Shown here piece by piece: positions 12,601 through 22,902 of a stretch of DNA of 64,000 nucleotides (within the stretch, counting starts at the first letter, position 1; every line of letters begins with the position of its first letter). The notes under the pieces are model-generated. The model did no database searches, was not told where the DNA came from, and worked only from the letters and a program-made list of their open reading frames with translations. The DNA lies in NCBI GenBank assembly GCA_033002965.1, contig JAURVB010013882.1, positions 255,501-319,500 of the forward strand. The letters are read 5' to 3'. The translations under genes and the position numbers were made by a program. The DNA is from Piper betle (taxonomy: Eukaryota; Streptophyta; Magnoliopsida; Piperales; Piperaceae).

Positions 12601-13288
12601 GGAAAGAAAACTTACCTACGTCTCTCAGCCATTAGTCAAATCTCTCTCCAGTATTTGATGGTACAAGAAACATGAAATTAAAAGAACATGTACTTAAAGT
12701 TCAGGTTCAGCATCCAATCTCCAATGACCAGCTAATACACCTGCAATTGTGGGGAAGGGGTGGATGGCAAGAAGAGGTCACTTTTTGGTGAACTAATCGT
12801 GATTAGTATTTATTTTATGGGAAAAGTTTTTGGAACTCAGGGTTGGAAATTTCTGCCCCAAATTTTAATTTAAGTTATCCGATTATAAAAATAACCCATA
12901 TTTAAATAAAAAAAATAACAAAGTCTTTTAACCTCTCCCCCCCCTTCCATCCTCTTTCGCTGCCTATGCCGTGGGGGTGGGGATGAAAGGTTTAAGTTTT
13001 TTTAAAAGAATAGATCTAGGTTATCTTTATAATCTGGCAAGTTCATATTAAAAATTGGTGCGGGAAAAATTCCTACCTTTAGCTATGAGACAACCATTCA
13101 TCTTATTTTATTTATAAATTATAGGGGAAGACCGGTAAAGGATTATGGAGAGATATATTTTACACTATTATTATAATTTTATCATTTTACGATAATAATT
13201 ATCATAAGACAAGAATTTGAGAATGTTTTTTTAATTATTTTTTTGGGGAAATGAGCTCCGAATTGAAATTGTTGTCATTTGATTCATA
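9661..13288. other. Long AT-rich intergenic region, no gene
   Basis: Mostly 75-80 percent AT by eye. 9680-10150 is less AT-rich with short open stretches but no domain. 10860-11150 resembles a promoter and 5' leader (pyrimidine-rich tracts, attagggttttctcc near 11070) with no coding exon behind it. 12940-12975 is a short GC-rich island. No gene is supported. Confidence 0.5.
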
Positions 13289-14165
13289 GATGGAAAATCG
13301 GCCAATTGTGAGTGGAATCGGCTGATCTAAATCGGCTTGGTGTAAAATCGAGTCAAAATACAAGCGAATCGGTCGGGTAAAAAATTGGACCAAGAATCGG
13401 CCGATTCAAGCCGATTCGAACCGATTCACACCCCGAGTCGACATGGCAAGAATCGGCCGATTCAAGTGGGGCGGTGGGCAGGCAGAGGAGATTTGCCAGC
13501 CGGGTGGGTGGGGGGAGACAAGGGCGCGATGGCAGGGTGGCGGGTGGGGGTGATAGGGGGAAATGGGGTGGAAGATAGGGCAAGATGGGGTGGGCTCGAC
13601 GGGCGATGGAAGGTGGCTGGCGGCGAGGACAGGGTGAGGCTGGCCAGGGGCGGCAGGGTGGGGAACGGGGCTCGAGGGGGTTGGTGGGATGAGGGGCAGG
13701 GGCGGCAGGGGGGGGAGGGGGAGAGGCGGGAGACGGGGCCGGGGGCGGCAGTGGTGGCGATCGGCGAAGGTGATAGGCGGTGCGTCAGGGAGAGAGAAGG
13801 TGGGGAAAGAACCGGCTATTTCTTCCCCATCAGTGGCATTCTCGTAATTAAAAGTTTACTCGATTCTAACTTAAGTTAAAAATAATAACTAACTCTAAAT
13901 AATTCAAAAAAAATCCAAAAAAATATGAAAAAAATATCATAAAATATAATACACATCTTAATATAAAAATGACATCAAAAAGACATGTTTTATAATCCAC
14001 CAATTTTGACTAAATTAAAATTTTTACATAGGGCCGATTTGGACCGATTTAACTGAACCGATTCTTGTCCGATTTAAACCGATTCTTGGCAGATTTAGAC
14101 TGATTCGATCTGATTCAGTGACTCCCTCGAAAATTGATTCCGATTCCGATTCCGATTTTTGCAAC
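13289..14165. mobile_element. Inverted-repeat element 2 (AATCGG family), G-rich core
   Basis: The ends are related in inverted orientation: GATGGAAAATCGG on the left, and CCGATTTTTGCAAC on the right (reverse complement GTTGCAAAAATCGG). Subterminal zones are packed with AATCGG and CGATTC words, several as the near-palindrome AATCGGCCGATTC. 13460-13800 is strongly G-rich on this strand and open for 164 codons (13385-13879), but the peptide is low-complexity G/R/W and I do not call it a gene. 13845-14010 contains the conserved family block (taaaaataataactaactc, aaaatatgaaaaaaatatc). No clear target duplication is visible. Confidence 0.6.
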
Positions 14166-14799
14166 TATAAGTTATACAAAAAGTGGTAAAAAATGTGAGT
14201 GGAGATATAATATTTTGCTTTATATTATTATTTACTTTTGAAACTATTTAGACTAAATATCCGATAATATATGTGTCAAAGCCCGTTGGCAAGAATGCCA
14301 AGCTACAAGGGCAAAACAAAAAAACATTGAGTGTGTTCAATTCGCGATAATTATGTATTTCTTAAGATAATAAACGCCCCCAATATAAATGATAATAATA
14401 TATAGAAATTCTGGCAAGTTTGCCTCTAAAGCAAAGCTGACTTATTTATCACTATTGATTCTTGCAGGAAAAAGTCAGTTACTAATATGTGAAAGGAATT
14501 ATTTAATGTTGTATTATTCATTTAAAGATATTAACTCACGTAGAAATTGATGCTTAAGCTATTATGAATGCTTAGGACATTAATTATTTAAAATTTAAAA
14601 ATTAATTAAAGATATAACTAGTTAAGTATTATAAAGGTAAAACTGACTTATTATAATTAATCCAAATTATAATTTATAATGGACAAATTAATACGATTAG
14701 TCTAGCCAATCAACTAGTATAACTTTATCTTATTTTTTATGAAAAATATCCAACGGCAACAACACGGTTGAAGTCTTTGAGAGGGAATTCACATGGATG
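14166..14799. other. AT-rich intergenic DNA, no gene
   Basis: Nothing recognisable. Confidence 0.6.
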
Positions 14800-14807
14800 A
14801 TAAGGAT

Positions 14808-15450
14808 TAGGGCTCCCAATTGAGCGAATCAGCTCTGTGAGCATTTAGTGTTTGGCTCAGCTCGATTCGACTCGAAACTCAATATTTAAATACTCGAGCT
14901 CGAACTCGACTCAAACTCAAATCTTACAAGCCGAGCTTGAGTAAGGTCGTGTTCGACTAAACTCAACTCGGTTATAACTCGAACTCGACTTGAACCTGTA
15001 GCTCGACTCGAACTTGACTCAAAAAATAATATAATAATATAGTCTTTATATTATATTATATTATATATATATGTATAAGATAGTTGAGATGGTAGGTATT
15101 TAAGTTGATGACCTCATGGTTGTGGGTTCAATCTACATTGATTGTAATTTTTTTAAAGTAAAGTACTTTTAATTTTTAATCGAGCCGGTTTTGAGCTCAC
15201 AAACAAGCTGAATTCGAGCTCAAGATAATTGGATTCGAGCTTAGGATAACTGGTTTCGAGCTTACGAACGAGTTGGATTCAAGCTTGGAAAAATTAAAAA
15301 GTTTAATTAAATTCTAGTTTGAATACATAAAAAATATTCGAGTCAAACTCGAACATTCGATTTTGAATCGAGTTCGAACGAGTTTCAAACTATTCGAGCC
15401 GAGTTCAAGCATAAGTTAAGTTCGGCTCGCTCGATCATTTAACAACCCTA
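14808..15450. mobile_element. hAT-type MITE, 643 bp
   Basis: The ends are TAGGGCT on the left and AACCCTA on the right, giving TAGGG terminal inverted repeats. They are flanked by 8 bp sequences ATAAGGAT (14800-14807) and GCAAGGAT (15451-15458) that agree at six positions, the duplication size typical of hAT elements. Subterminal zones are dense in CTCGA, GAGCTCGAACTCG and TTCGAGC words on opposite strands. This architecture is familiar from plant hAT-derived MITEs. No transposase is present. An internal tRNA-like stretch is listed separately. Confidence 0.75.
15070..15136 (+). other. tRNA-like box A/box B stretch inside the MITE
   Basis: tagttgagatggtagg resembles a degenerate pol III box A, and ggttgtgggttcaatc about 30 bases later fits box B (GGTTCRANNCC) well. 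The spacing is right for a tRNA-derived head, but no cloverleaf is evident. It could be a relic SINE head captured by the MITE. Confidence 0.3.
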
Positions 15451-15458
15451 GCAAGGAT

Positions 15459-17634
15459 AACATGTATCTTACATAATATATGCTTTGCGTGATCATATAC
15501 TTATAATAACGACTAATTTGGATCTGATGGGTATTCAACTGGGTTTAGTGTGTTAAATTAAATTGGGTCAGTCTAATTTATTGAATTGGTTCCAAACCAT
15601 TCAATGTCTTTATCCAAAACAGATCATAGTGTATAAACCAGATCAATTCCACGTGAACGAAGATGATTGGTTCATGGAGGCTCCATTATTGTTGAGGCCG
15701 GCAAGGTCGGCACTCAACCGCCTAACTTGGTCTTCTATTTAATCCACGGCATCCACTTGTGCCGGCTGCCAATCAAAACTCTTGCGTTTTTTATTTGTCT
15801 TTTATTTTCATAATTTATAAATAAATAAATAGATTACAAAAAAATTTTAAAAATATTTTTTATATAATATCATCGTAAATATGCAATATCATCAACTAAT
15901 TACTTAAATTATTATCGGGTTTTTATGGCAACTGACCGGACTCGACCCGAAAGTATTCGATTTGGGTTCAAAGAGTGGTGATTTTATATAATAGATCCCT
16001 TAATCGAGAAAAAAATATAGTAAATATGATCTTTAGTGAAAAAGAAACAAAGCGCAGACCAATTAATTTAATAAGTTAGCATTTACAAATTTGTTGCATT
16101 GGCAAATGCTTGCCTAAAAAATAGCTGACAAGCAATATAATAGATATTTGTATGACTTTCTTCCTGGTTAGGTAAAGAAGTCAAAATAGTTTGGAGGGAA
16201 GCCATTAGTGAAGTCTCAAGCTCAATGTGTTCAAAATTCCAAGTCTTCAATTGCTGAAAAGCATAGTGATGAATACAGAAGTACATTGTTGTCTGTTGAT
16301 TGATTCAAGGAATATGTGTGTGTTCCCTGCATCTCAATCTGTTTACATTGTAATGTAAACATTAATGCATTTACTTATTGGAAAAGTGAAGTATATAAGA
16401 CCCATTTGAAAACAGTGCTAACTACATACAAAAAAACATCAAAAGCTATGAAATGTCTGATATGTGAGAAAAAAATTAAAAAATTGGGTTAACGCATGCA
16501 ATTGGAAGGTGAGTGCAAGAAATAGTTTATTGGGTAGAGATTAGTTTTGTCTTGCTATCATATTTATAAGAAGGGACATATTTGGGATCTTAGAAGTTCA
16601 ATGAGAAATTGGCAACTACAAAGACATTTTGTATAAACTAAGTAGGAAACATCTGAATGTGGTCAGCTTTGCCTCCAGCTGTCGGCTGCTTATCTTACGA
16701 TTCATTGCATCCTATTAGACAATGCGCCATCGAATTGTAGGGACAAGTTTATCCCCAATTTATTAAGTAGTTTTTTTTAATATATATATATATATATTAT
16801 TATACTTTATGTATTTTTGACCAGACAAATAATACATAATAATTTGTGTCGTTGGATTAAAATTTAACGGCTCAAAACCCACCTATATTTCTCCCCCTCC
16901 CCCGTTTTCTCCTTCTTTGTTTCCTCATATTACTCTCATTAGCTCGATCCAATTAATATTTTATTACGTACATTTAAAATTTTAAATTTTGTATATTACA
17001 TGTTCTAAAAGTTATAACAGCTAAGCCTTATATTAAATTATACTTTATTACATATTAAAAACAAGACTAATTTTACAAATCTTATTGTGTATAAATCAAT
17101 ATTAATTTATGAGTAGTTACATACAAAAAATTGAATTAAAAGAACAAAATCACATACAATGAAGTGATCAAAAAACTATTTAATTCGATTTAACTCATAA
17201 TTTAGTTTTGTGATCAAATAAAATTCATAATTTTAAAAGATAAAAAACTATTACATAAGAAATAAATTCGATTTAAAATAAGATTCATAATTTTAAATGA
17301 AGAAAAGGGCATTACATTGAGGCAAAAAAAATAACATTAATTAACATATTTTGTTGGAGAACACATAATAATAATATAGCAAATTCAATATGAACACTGA
17401 GCTAAGCGAAGGGGAAAAGCTGTTCTCAAAAAGCCGCCTTTGATTTATTGCAGTAATGGCATTCTCGTCATTCCACAATCAAGAGAAGGCTAAAATAGTA
17501 AAAACAAGACAAGATAAAAGAAAAAGAAAAAAAACGAGAAAAGTCGGCGCTAAGCGACAAAGCCACGGGGCTCCACTTAATTTCCGACCATGTCCCGGCA
17601 GATTCCTAACACATCAGACTTTCCCATATCCGTA
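15459..17634. other. AT-rich intergenic DNA, no gene called
   Basis: A minus-strand open stretch at 16083-16286 (67 codons, containing E-L-E-T-S-L-M-A-S-L-Q-T and Y-Y-I-A-C-Q-L-F-F-R-Q-A-F) looks more protein-like than its surroundings. It has no partner exons or recognised family. The rest is featureless. Confidence 0.4.
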
Positions 17635-17640
17635 CACGTG
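17635..17640. promoter_or_regulatory. CACGTG G-box/ABRE-like site
   Basis: TACACGTGG about 380 bases upstream of the IDD start codon. A perfect bZIP/bHLH core; use of the site is inferred from position only. Confidence 0.45.
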
Positions 17641-17691
17641 GACGGGTGGGATTGTACCTGATCCAACCAGGGTTAGCTCCCCAAACCCTGG

Positions 17692-17698
17692 TTAAATA
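17692..17698 (+). promoter_or_regulatory. Probable TATA element of the IDD gene
   Basis: TTAAATA followed 30-60 bases later by a pyrimidine-rich tract (17725-17810), typical of a plant transcription start and leader. No better TATA-like word lies nearby. Confidence 0.4.
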
Positions 17699-17871
17699 CC
17701 TCCTCAACTAATTCAAAATTACATTTTCCTCCTTTGTCTTGACTTGCTTCAAAACACCGCCCTCTCTCCCGTCTTTCTCTCTATAGCCCTCTCCTCCACC
17801 ACCACCACCGCCGGCCGCCGGACGTCGCCGGCGAGCTCGAAGCTTCGAAGGATCGAATTTTGAGCTTCCCA

Positions 17872-17957
17872 ATGAGCTTGGTAGTATTCAGGAAGTCGAA
17901 AGGTGCGAGCTTTGCAAAGGTCTAATGGCGATTGGCTCTCAGACGACTAGTAGCTAG
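17872..17957 (+). other. Two overlapping upstream ORFs in the IDD leader
   Basis: uORF1 (17872-17925) encodes 17 residues beginning MSLVVFRKSK. Its stop TAA shares its last A with the ATG of uORF2 (17925-17957), which encodes MAIGSQTTSS. The junction reads TAATG. Both end before the main ATG at 18019, so they could dampen translation and allow reinitiation. Confidence 0.6.
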
Positions 17958-18018
17958 AAGAAGTTGCAGAGCTTTTCCGGCGATCACACCGATCGGGCAG
18001 CGTGTTGCCGGGCCGAGC

Positions 18019-20064
18019 ATGACTTCGGAGGTAGCTGTTCTGGAGAGCTCCTCTTCGTCTCTGATGGCGCCGGCGTCCGGCGACGCCGCCGACGCTTCCT
18101 CCTCCGGCCAGCCGCCGCCGGTGCCGGCGCCGGCATCGGTGAAGAAGAAGCGCAACCTCCCCGGCATGCCAGGTGATCTTTCTTTCTAACAGTTTCATCC
18201 TTTTTTATTTTTTGAGTGGCTTTTTTTTCTGGGTTTGATTTGATTGGTCGGTGGTGAAGATCCGGAGGCGGAGGTGATAGCGCTGTCGCCGAAGACGCTA
18301 ATGGCGACGAACCGGTTCGTGTGCGAGATCTGCAACAAGGGGTTCCAGAGGGACCAGAACCTGCAGCTGCACCGACGGGGGCACAACCTGCCGTGGAAGC
18401 TGCGGCAGAGGACGGGGAAGGAGCCGAGGAAGCGGGTGTACGTGTGCCCGGAGTCGAGCTGCGTCCACCATGACCCCTCCCGAGCTCTGGGCGACCTCAC
18501 CGGCATCAAGAAGCACTTTTGCAGGAAGCACGGGGAGAAGAAGTGGAAGTGCGACAAGTGCTCCAAGAGGTACGCCGTCCAATCCGATTGGAAGGCCCAC
18601 TCCAAGACCTGCGGCACCCGAGAGTACCGATGTGATTGCGGCACCCTCTTCTCCAGGTCCATCGACCTATCATCATCTTCTTCTTCTAGCTGGTCGCCCT
18701 CTTCTGATTCTGACTTTGTGTTTGTGTGTGTGGTTGGGTTGGTAAAGGAGGGATAGCTTCATCACTCACCGAGCTTTCTGTGATGCTTTGGCGGAGGAGA
18801 GCGCCAAGGTGGGGGGCAGCTCCGGCACCACTGCTCCTCCTGACCACAAAGATCACAGCTCCAAACCAATCTCCGCCGCTGCCGTGGAGCCGGTGTCGTC
18901 CCCGCCGCGTCCGACTGCAGTTGCTGCTCTTCAACAAAGAGGTGAAGTGTTTGGAATGTTTTCAAATACACACTTGAATCTTCTATTCTAATGTTCTCGT
19001 AATATGTATATTACTAGTATTAAAATGGTAATAGAAAATCTCTGGTTGTCTGGTTGGAGAAGAAGGGTGGCGGAGGATGGATAAAGGTATTAAAATTGTG
19101 ATGATTTCGAAAAAGAAACGCTTGAAAAGTGGTGGCCTTGTAAAGTGGAGGAGATTCAGTGTAGTAATCAAGCAAAAGAAAGGGGGTAAAGTAAAGATCA
19201 GATTTTATAAAGGAAGGTGAGCTAGAAAAGTGTCGAGGATGATGATGATAATGATAGGCATTCTTCTTCATCTCATCTTTTCCACATTTGTGATGTATCA
19301 TCAACCATTAGTTTACTACTTGTTCTTGTTTGAAGCAGCTTGTTGAAGGTTTTTTGTGTGCTTCGGTTTTTGCAGAGCAAGAGGAACAGGTTGCATGTCA
19401 AGAAGAAGCAGCAGCAGCCACCATGAGCTTGATCAATGCAGGCAGTCCCAACACCATTGGTTGCTCTGCAAGTAGTAACAACAGCGCCGTGTTTGCTAAC
19501 ATCTTCTCCTCGGCCGCCGGCGGTTTGCACGCACAAACCTCGAACCTGTCTGACATGCTGGGCGCCATGGTCAGACCCGAGGGCGGGGCCCCGCAGTCGG
19601 AGACTACGTCGCTGTGCCTGGCCTCAAGTGGGTCGACTCTATTCGCCCACGCCGGACAAGACAGCCGGCGGCATTACTCGTCTCCGACGCCGGCGCACAT
19701 GTCGGCTACGGCCCTTCTCCAAAAGGCGGCCCAAATGGGCGCCGCCGCCACCAGCGGCGGCTCATTCCTCCGCGCATTGGGCTTGTCCACGTCGTCATCG
19801 GCAGCGGCACCATCGTGCCACGCCGGCCAGCTGGTCTACTCCGACGCGCTGTGGCCGGGGCCAGAGCCGGTGGGAGGTAGTGCGGCAGGTTTGGGATTGC
19901 AATGTGACGACGATTACATGTTTGGTCGGAGGCCCGCGACATTGGACTTTCTCGGGCTTGGGATGGGCGGCGGAGCTGGCCCGGCCGGGGGGCTCTCGGC
20001 ATTGATCTCCACAATTGGCAGCGGGCTGGACGCCGTCACCGGCGAGGTCATGAAGAAGATGTAA
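18019..20064 (+). CDS. INDETERMINATE DOMAIN (IDD) C2H2 zinc-finger transcription factor
   Basis: Nuclear DNA-binding regulator of the plant-specific IDD family (root patterning, gravitropism, GRAS-protein partners). Exons are 18019-18172, 18260-18656, 18748-18941 and 19376-20064; all introns are GT-AG, phases agree, and the protein is 477 residues. A basic KKKRN stretch precedes [19 protein letters not shown]. Four fingers follow: C2H2 at about 73-93 ([21 protein letters not shown]), C2H2 at 114-142, C2HC at 149-169 ([21 protein letters not shown]) and C2HC at 176-195. Intron 2 splits the fourth finger inside FSRRDSF, and acceptor 18747 is the one that restores the double Arg. The C-terminal part has the family motif near [13 protein letters not shown] and a TLDFLGLG motif. 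The 5' exons are GC-rich. No frame break is needed in this gene. I cannot assign a specific paralogue. Confidence 0.96.
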
Positions 20065-20625
20065 GGGTTGAAAGTTGAAGGAGCTGGGAATTTTGGTGGA
20101 TGTAAACGTAAACAAGTGTTAATGTCATGTTTACCTCCAAAGACAAGTGGATTAGAAGGTTCAAAATTGGTGTACATTCTTGCTCTTGAGGTGTGAAAAT
20201 TTGCAGTTTTTTGTAGGATAGAGAAAGTGACGGAAGGAAGGGAGGGATTGTTCATCATAGGATCTAAGTTTAAGATATTGAAAAGCTTTGCAGCTTTTTG
20301 AACCTGGTACTTTCACGTTATCACAATACAATCTTTGAAACTTCTTGTTGCAGTTTCGATTCTTGTAGTCTCCTCCTTCCTACATGGGATGAACTGCTGG
20401 CAATTGTTTTGCTTCAAGTGGTGGTATATTTCAGAGATAATGTACAGGTGATAACTACATGGACAAGTGGTAAGGAGATGTCCAAGAGGATTTTATAGAT
20501 TGGCAAAGAGAACAGTTTCATCTAACATAACACTTTTAGATATCAGAAAACAAACTTCACTCGCATTATTTATTATCTTACGTACATGTAATATGAAGCC
20601 TAGAGAACCAGCGTATGTTCAAGCC
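20065..20625. other. Tail-to-tail spacer between IDD and vicilin-like genes
   Basis: Presumably the two 3' UTRs and a short spacer. No gene. Confidence 0.6.
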
Positions 20626-22720
20626 TCACACTCTCCAAACCTTCTTCCATGGCCTCTGTAGCCTCACCCTCTCGTCTTCGTCATTTCCTTCACCTCTTCC
20701 CTCCTCTTCTCCCTCTTCTCCTCCATGCCTCCTCTCTTCTTCTTCTCTTCCTTTCTTGCTTTCTTCTTCCTTTTTCCGATTCCCTACACCTCTTTCCTCC
20801 TCTTCTACTCCATGCCTCTTCTCTTCTTCTTCTTCCTCCTTTTTCCTCTTCTCTTCTTCCTCTTCTTCCTGCCTTTTCCTTTCTTCCTCACGTCTTTTGG
20901 ATTCTTCTTCCTCCCTCCTCTCCCTTTCTTCCTCTTCTTTCTCCCTCCTCTTCCTTTCCTCCTCCTCTTCTTTGCCTGGCTCTCTACCTTCCCCTCTTCT
21001 TCTTCCTCCTCCATTCTCCTCAATTCTTCCTCTGCACACGAGGTGCAATCCATTATGATGGAATCCTCCTCCCTACTCCCCAACAGCTGGTTAATGGTAC
21101 TGTCAGACACATTGAAGGCCTTCGCCAGGATGCCCACATCGAGTGACTTGAGAAAAGAGCTTTTACCGGCAAGGAACTGAGGCCGGTTGTTGCTAGCTCT
21201 AGTAGTGAATCCCATGAAAGCAAACGAGTCATTGTTGAATGACATCTGAACCATGGCATGGTACCTTGGCACTACAAACACATCTTCCTCCCCCACAAGA
21301 AAGCTTGTTTCTTTGCACTCGCTAGCTTCACTTGGGCACACCAATTTCACAATTCCTTTCCCCTTTGTCACTATTGCAACCTCTGTTGCCTTTGGGTTCC
21401 AATGAGGTCCCATCATTGATCCCTGCATCAAAATTTTAAGATCACAACCATTTCATATATTTATATATGTTTAAAGATGGTATTTGTGTATTATGAGATC
21501 AACCTTGTTTAAATTCACCAAGAAGATGGAAACTTCTGTGTCTTGCAATGCTTTCAAATCTTCGTTTGTCACAGTGAGACTCCACCCATTGCAGTTTTGG
21601 AAGTCTGGTTTAGCCGATAAGAGGTTGAAGGTGGGTGTCTTATCTTTCTTCTTATCCTTCTCTTTCTCCTTCTCCTTATCGTTCTTCTTCTTCTTGTTGG
21701 CAAAATCTTGTAAGGAAGGCTTCCTCATTAGAAGCCCTTCTATCACTTGTTGCTTCCAATCTATCTGCTGGGTCCTTGGCTTCACTCCTTGATTCTGCAG
21801 GAACAATCATGGGAGGCCTTCCTGCCTTCAATATCTCATCAACCACCAACTCAGGAGCCTTGATTACAAGAGACACATCCACCATTTTCAATACTTAATC
21901 AGAGAGCATCTTTAATTGATTTCATCAAGCTGTTTGATCAATATGGTAAAATTGGAAGTTATATATATTTGATGCCTACTCTCACCTTGAAAGCTTTTTG
22001 GAGAACATCACTGCCAAATCCAAACATCAAATCAGCCAAAGTTGAATAGGCCCCCACAAATCTCTCCTGAAAAAGAAAAATCTTAACATTTCATGAAGAA
22101 GAACCACAAAACAAGGCAGAGTTATAAAAAACTAAAACTTAAGAGAAGGGAAAGTTATAAGAACACAAACATGTGTGTTATCCTCAGCCATTGAGGTGAA
22201 GAAGGCATGAACTTTGAGCTCGGTACCCATGGAATCTCTCTTGCTCTCCATGTAGAAGACTGACCCCGAATCAAGCTTGTAGACATCACCTCTTTCAAGA
22301 TCAATCTGCTTCACCTCATTTTCATTTGCCCATGACAACGTTCCATTTCCTATATCCACGCATCAAAAAAAATCATCAGAAAGAAGCGTTGTGAATTAAT
22401 CTATACACATATATACGTATATATTACAGACCTGTATGAACATAGATGATCATATCAGATTGGAGAAGAACAGGGAGGAACAGGGAACTGGGCTCCAATG
22501 TTACGAATTGTAGATGGTAAGTACCATTATACCCATCACTCACATCCAAGACGCAGATCTTGCCGGCGTCTGTCTCGGCCACAATCCTCTTCCCTTCCTC
22601 GGCCAGCCCATTGGCATGCTTGAGGACAATGCTACCTTCAACATGGATCATAAAGGGAAAGACCAACCACACGAAAAAGGAGAAGAAAGCTAAAACCCGG
22701 ATCGACGGTGGTAACAACAT
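20626..22720 (-). CDS. Vicilin-like two-cupin protein with charged C-terminal tail
   Basis: Resembles the Arabidopsis At2g18540 type of 7S-globulin-like proteins (secretory pathway, seed-associated). Minus-strand exons: 22720-22432, 22349-22171, 22066-21986, 21858-21504, 21422-20626 (or 20805). Residues 1-28 form a signal peptide (L-A-F-F-S-F-F-V-W-L-V-F). The first cupin contains HTGNGTLSWANENEV and ERFVGAYSTLADLM; the second contains NCNGWSLTV and SMMGPHWNPKATEVAIV. Two frame breaks exist. In exon 4, ILKAGRPPMIV and NQGVKPRTQQIDWKQQVIE are in different frames (near 21797-21812). In exon 5, after IIMDCTSCAEEELRRM, the frame as written ends at 20805 in a K/R-rich tail, while the neighbouring frame gives the E/R-rich tail usual for this type, ending at 20626. 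The second break is cured by one extra base at the CCCC run 20991-20994. If both are errors the protein is about 566 residues. Confidence 0.85.
20660..21040. repeat. ~380 bp almost pure pyrimidine (+)/purine (-) tract
   Basis: Nearly every base on the + strand is C or T, built from irregular CTT, CTC and TCC units. This is the coding DNA for the E/R/K tail of the vicilin-like protein. Because almost no stop codon can form, several frames on both strands stay open. Such mirror-rich tracts can form triplex DNA and are prone to length change. Confidence 0.9.
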
Positions 22721-22797
22721 ATTGAATTCTTCAACCAGTGAGTGATCTTATCTTCTACTCTGTGTTCTTGGCTGTGTTGGGTTGGAGGGGGATGGGG

Positions 22798-22804
22798 TTA
22801 TAAA
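22798..22804 (-). promoter_or_regulatory. TATA box of the vicilin-like gene
   Basis: TTTATAAC on the minus strand, about 80 bases upstream of the start codon at 22720, in a purine/pyrimidine-biased leader. Confidence 0.6.
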
Positions 22805-22810
22805 GCTGGG

Positions 22811-22816
22811 TGCATG
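22811..22816. promoter_or_regulatory. RY element CATGCA (proximal)
   Basis: CCATGCACC just upstream of the TATA box. RY motifs are bound by B3 factors (ABI3, FUS3, LEC2) that drive seed storage genes. Confidence 0.6.
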
Positions 22817-22847
22817 GTAGTATACGAGGGAGGTGGTGAAATACGTG

Positions 22848-22853
22848 TGCATG
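22848..22853. promoter_or_regulatory. RY element CATGCA (distal)
   Basis: CCATGCACACGT on the minus strand: a second RY motif fused to an ACGT core, 37 bases from the first. An RY pair with ACGT cores is the classic seed-maturation layout. Confidence 0.6.
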
Positions 22854-22895
22854 GCGATAGAGAATCACAAGCCACGTTACTTCAACTCAGTATAA

Positions 22896-22902
22896 ACGTG
22901 GC
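22896..22902. promoter_or_regulatory. ABRE-type ACGTGGC site
   Basis: ACGTGGC about 180 bases upstream of the vicilin start codon, with another CACGT core at 22873-22877. It fits abscisic-acid-responsive bZIP binding. Confidence 0.5.

Noticed and set aside
13385..13879. 164-codon open frame in the G-rich core of element 2
   Set aside because: Low-complexity G/R/W peptide with no domain; openness follows from G-richness and it lies inside a repeat element.
15078..15140. A functional tRNA gene in the MITE
   Set aside because: Only box A/B similarity; no acceptor stem or cloverleaf pairing could be drawn.
18195..18662. Minus-strand open frame of 155 codons opposite the IDD zinc fingers
   Set aside because: Antisense shadow of the zinc-finger exon, whose plus-strand coding is unambiguous.
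20615..21180. Several long plus-strand open frames rich in S, F, P and L
   Set aside because: They are read from the C/T-only strand of the vicilin tail; the composition alone removes stop codons. The minus strand has the family domains and splice sites.
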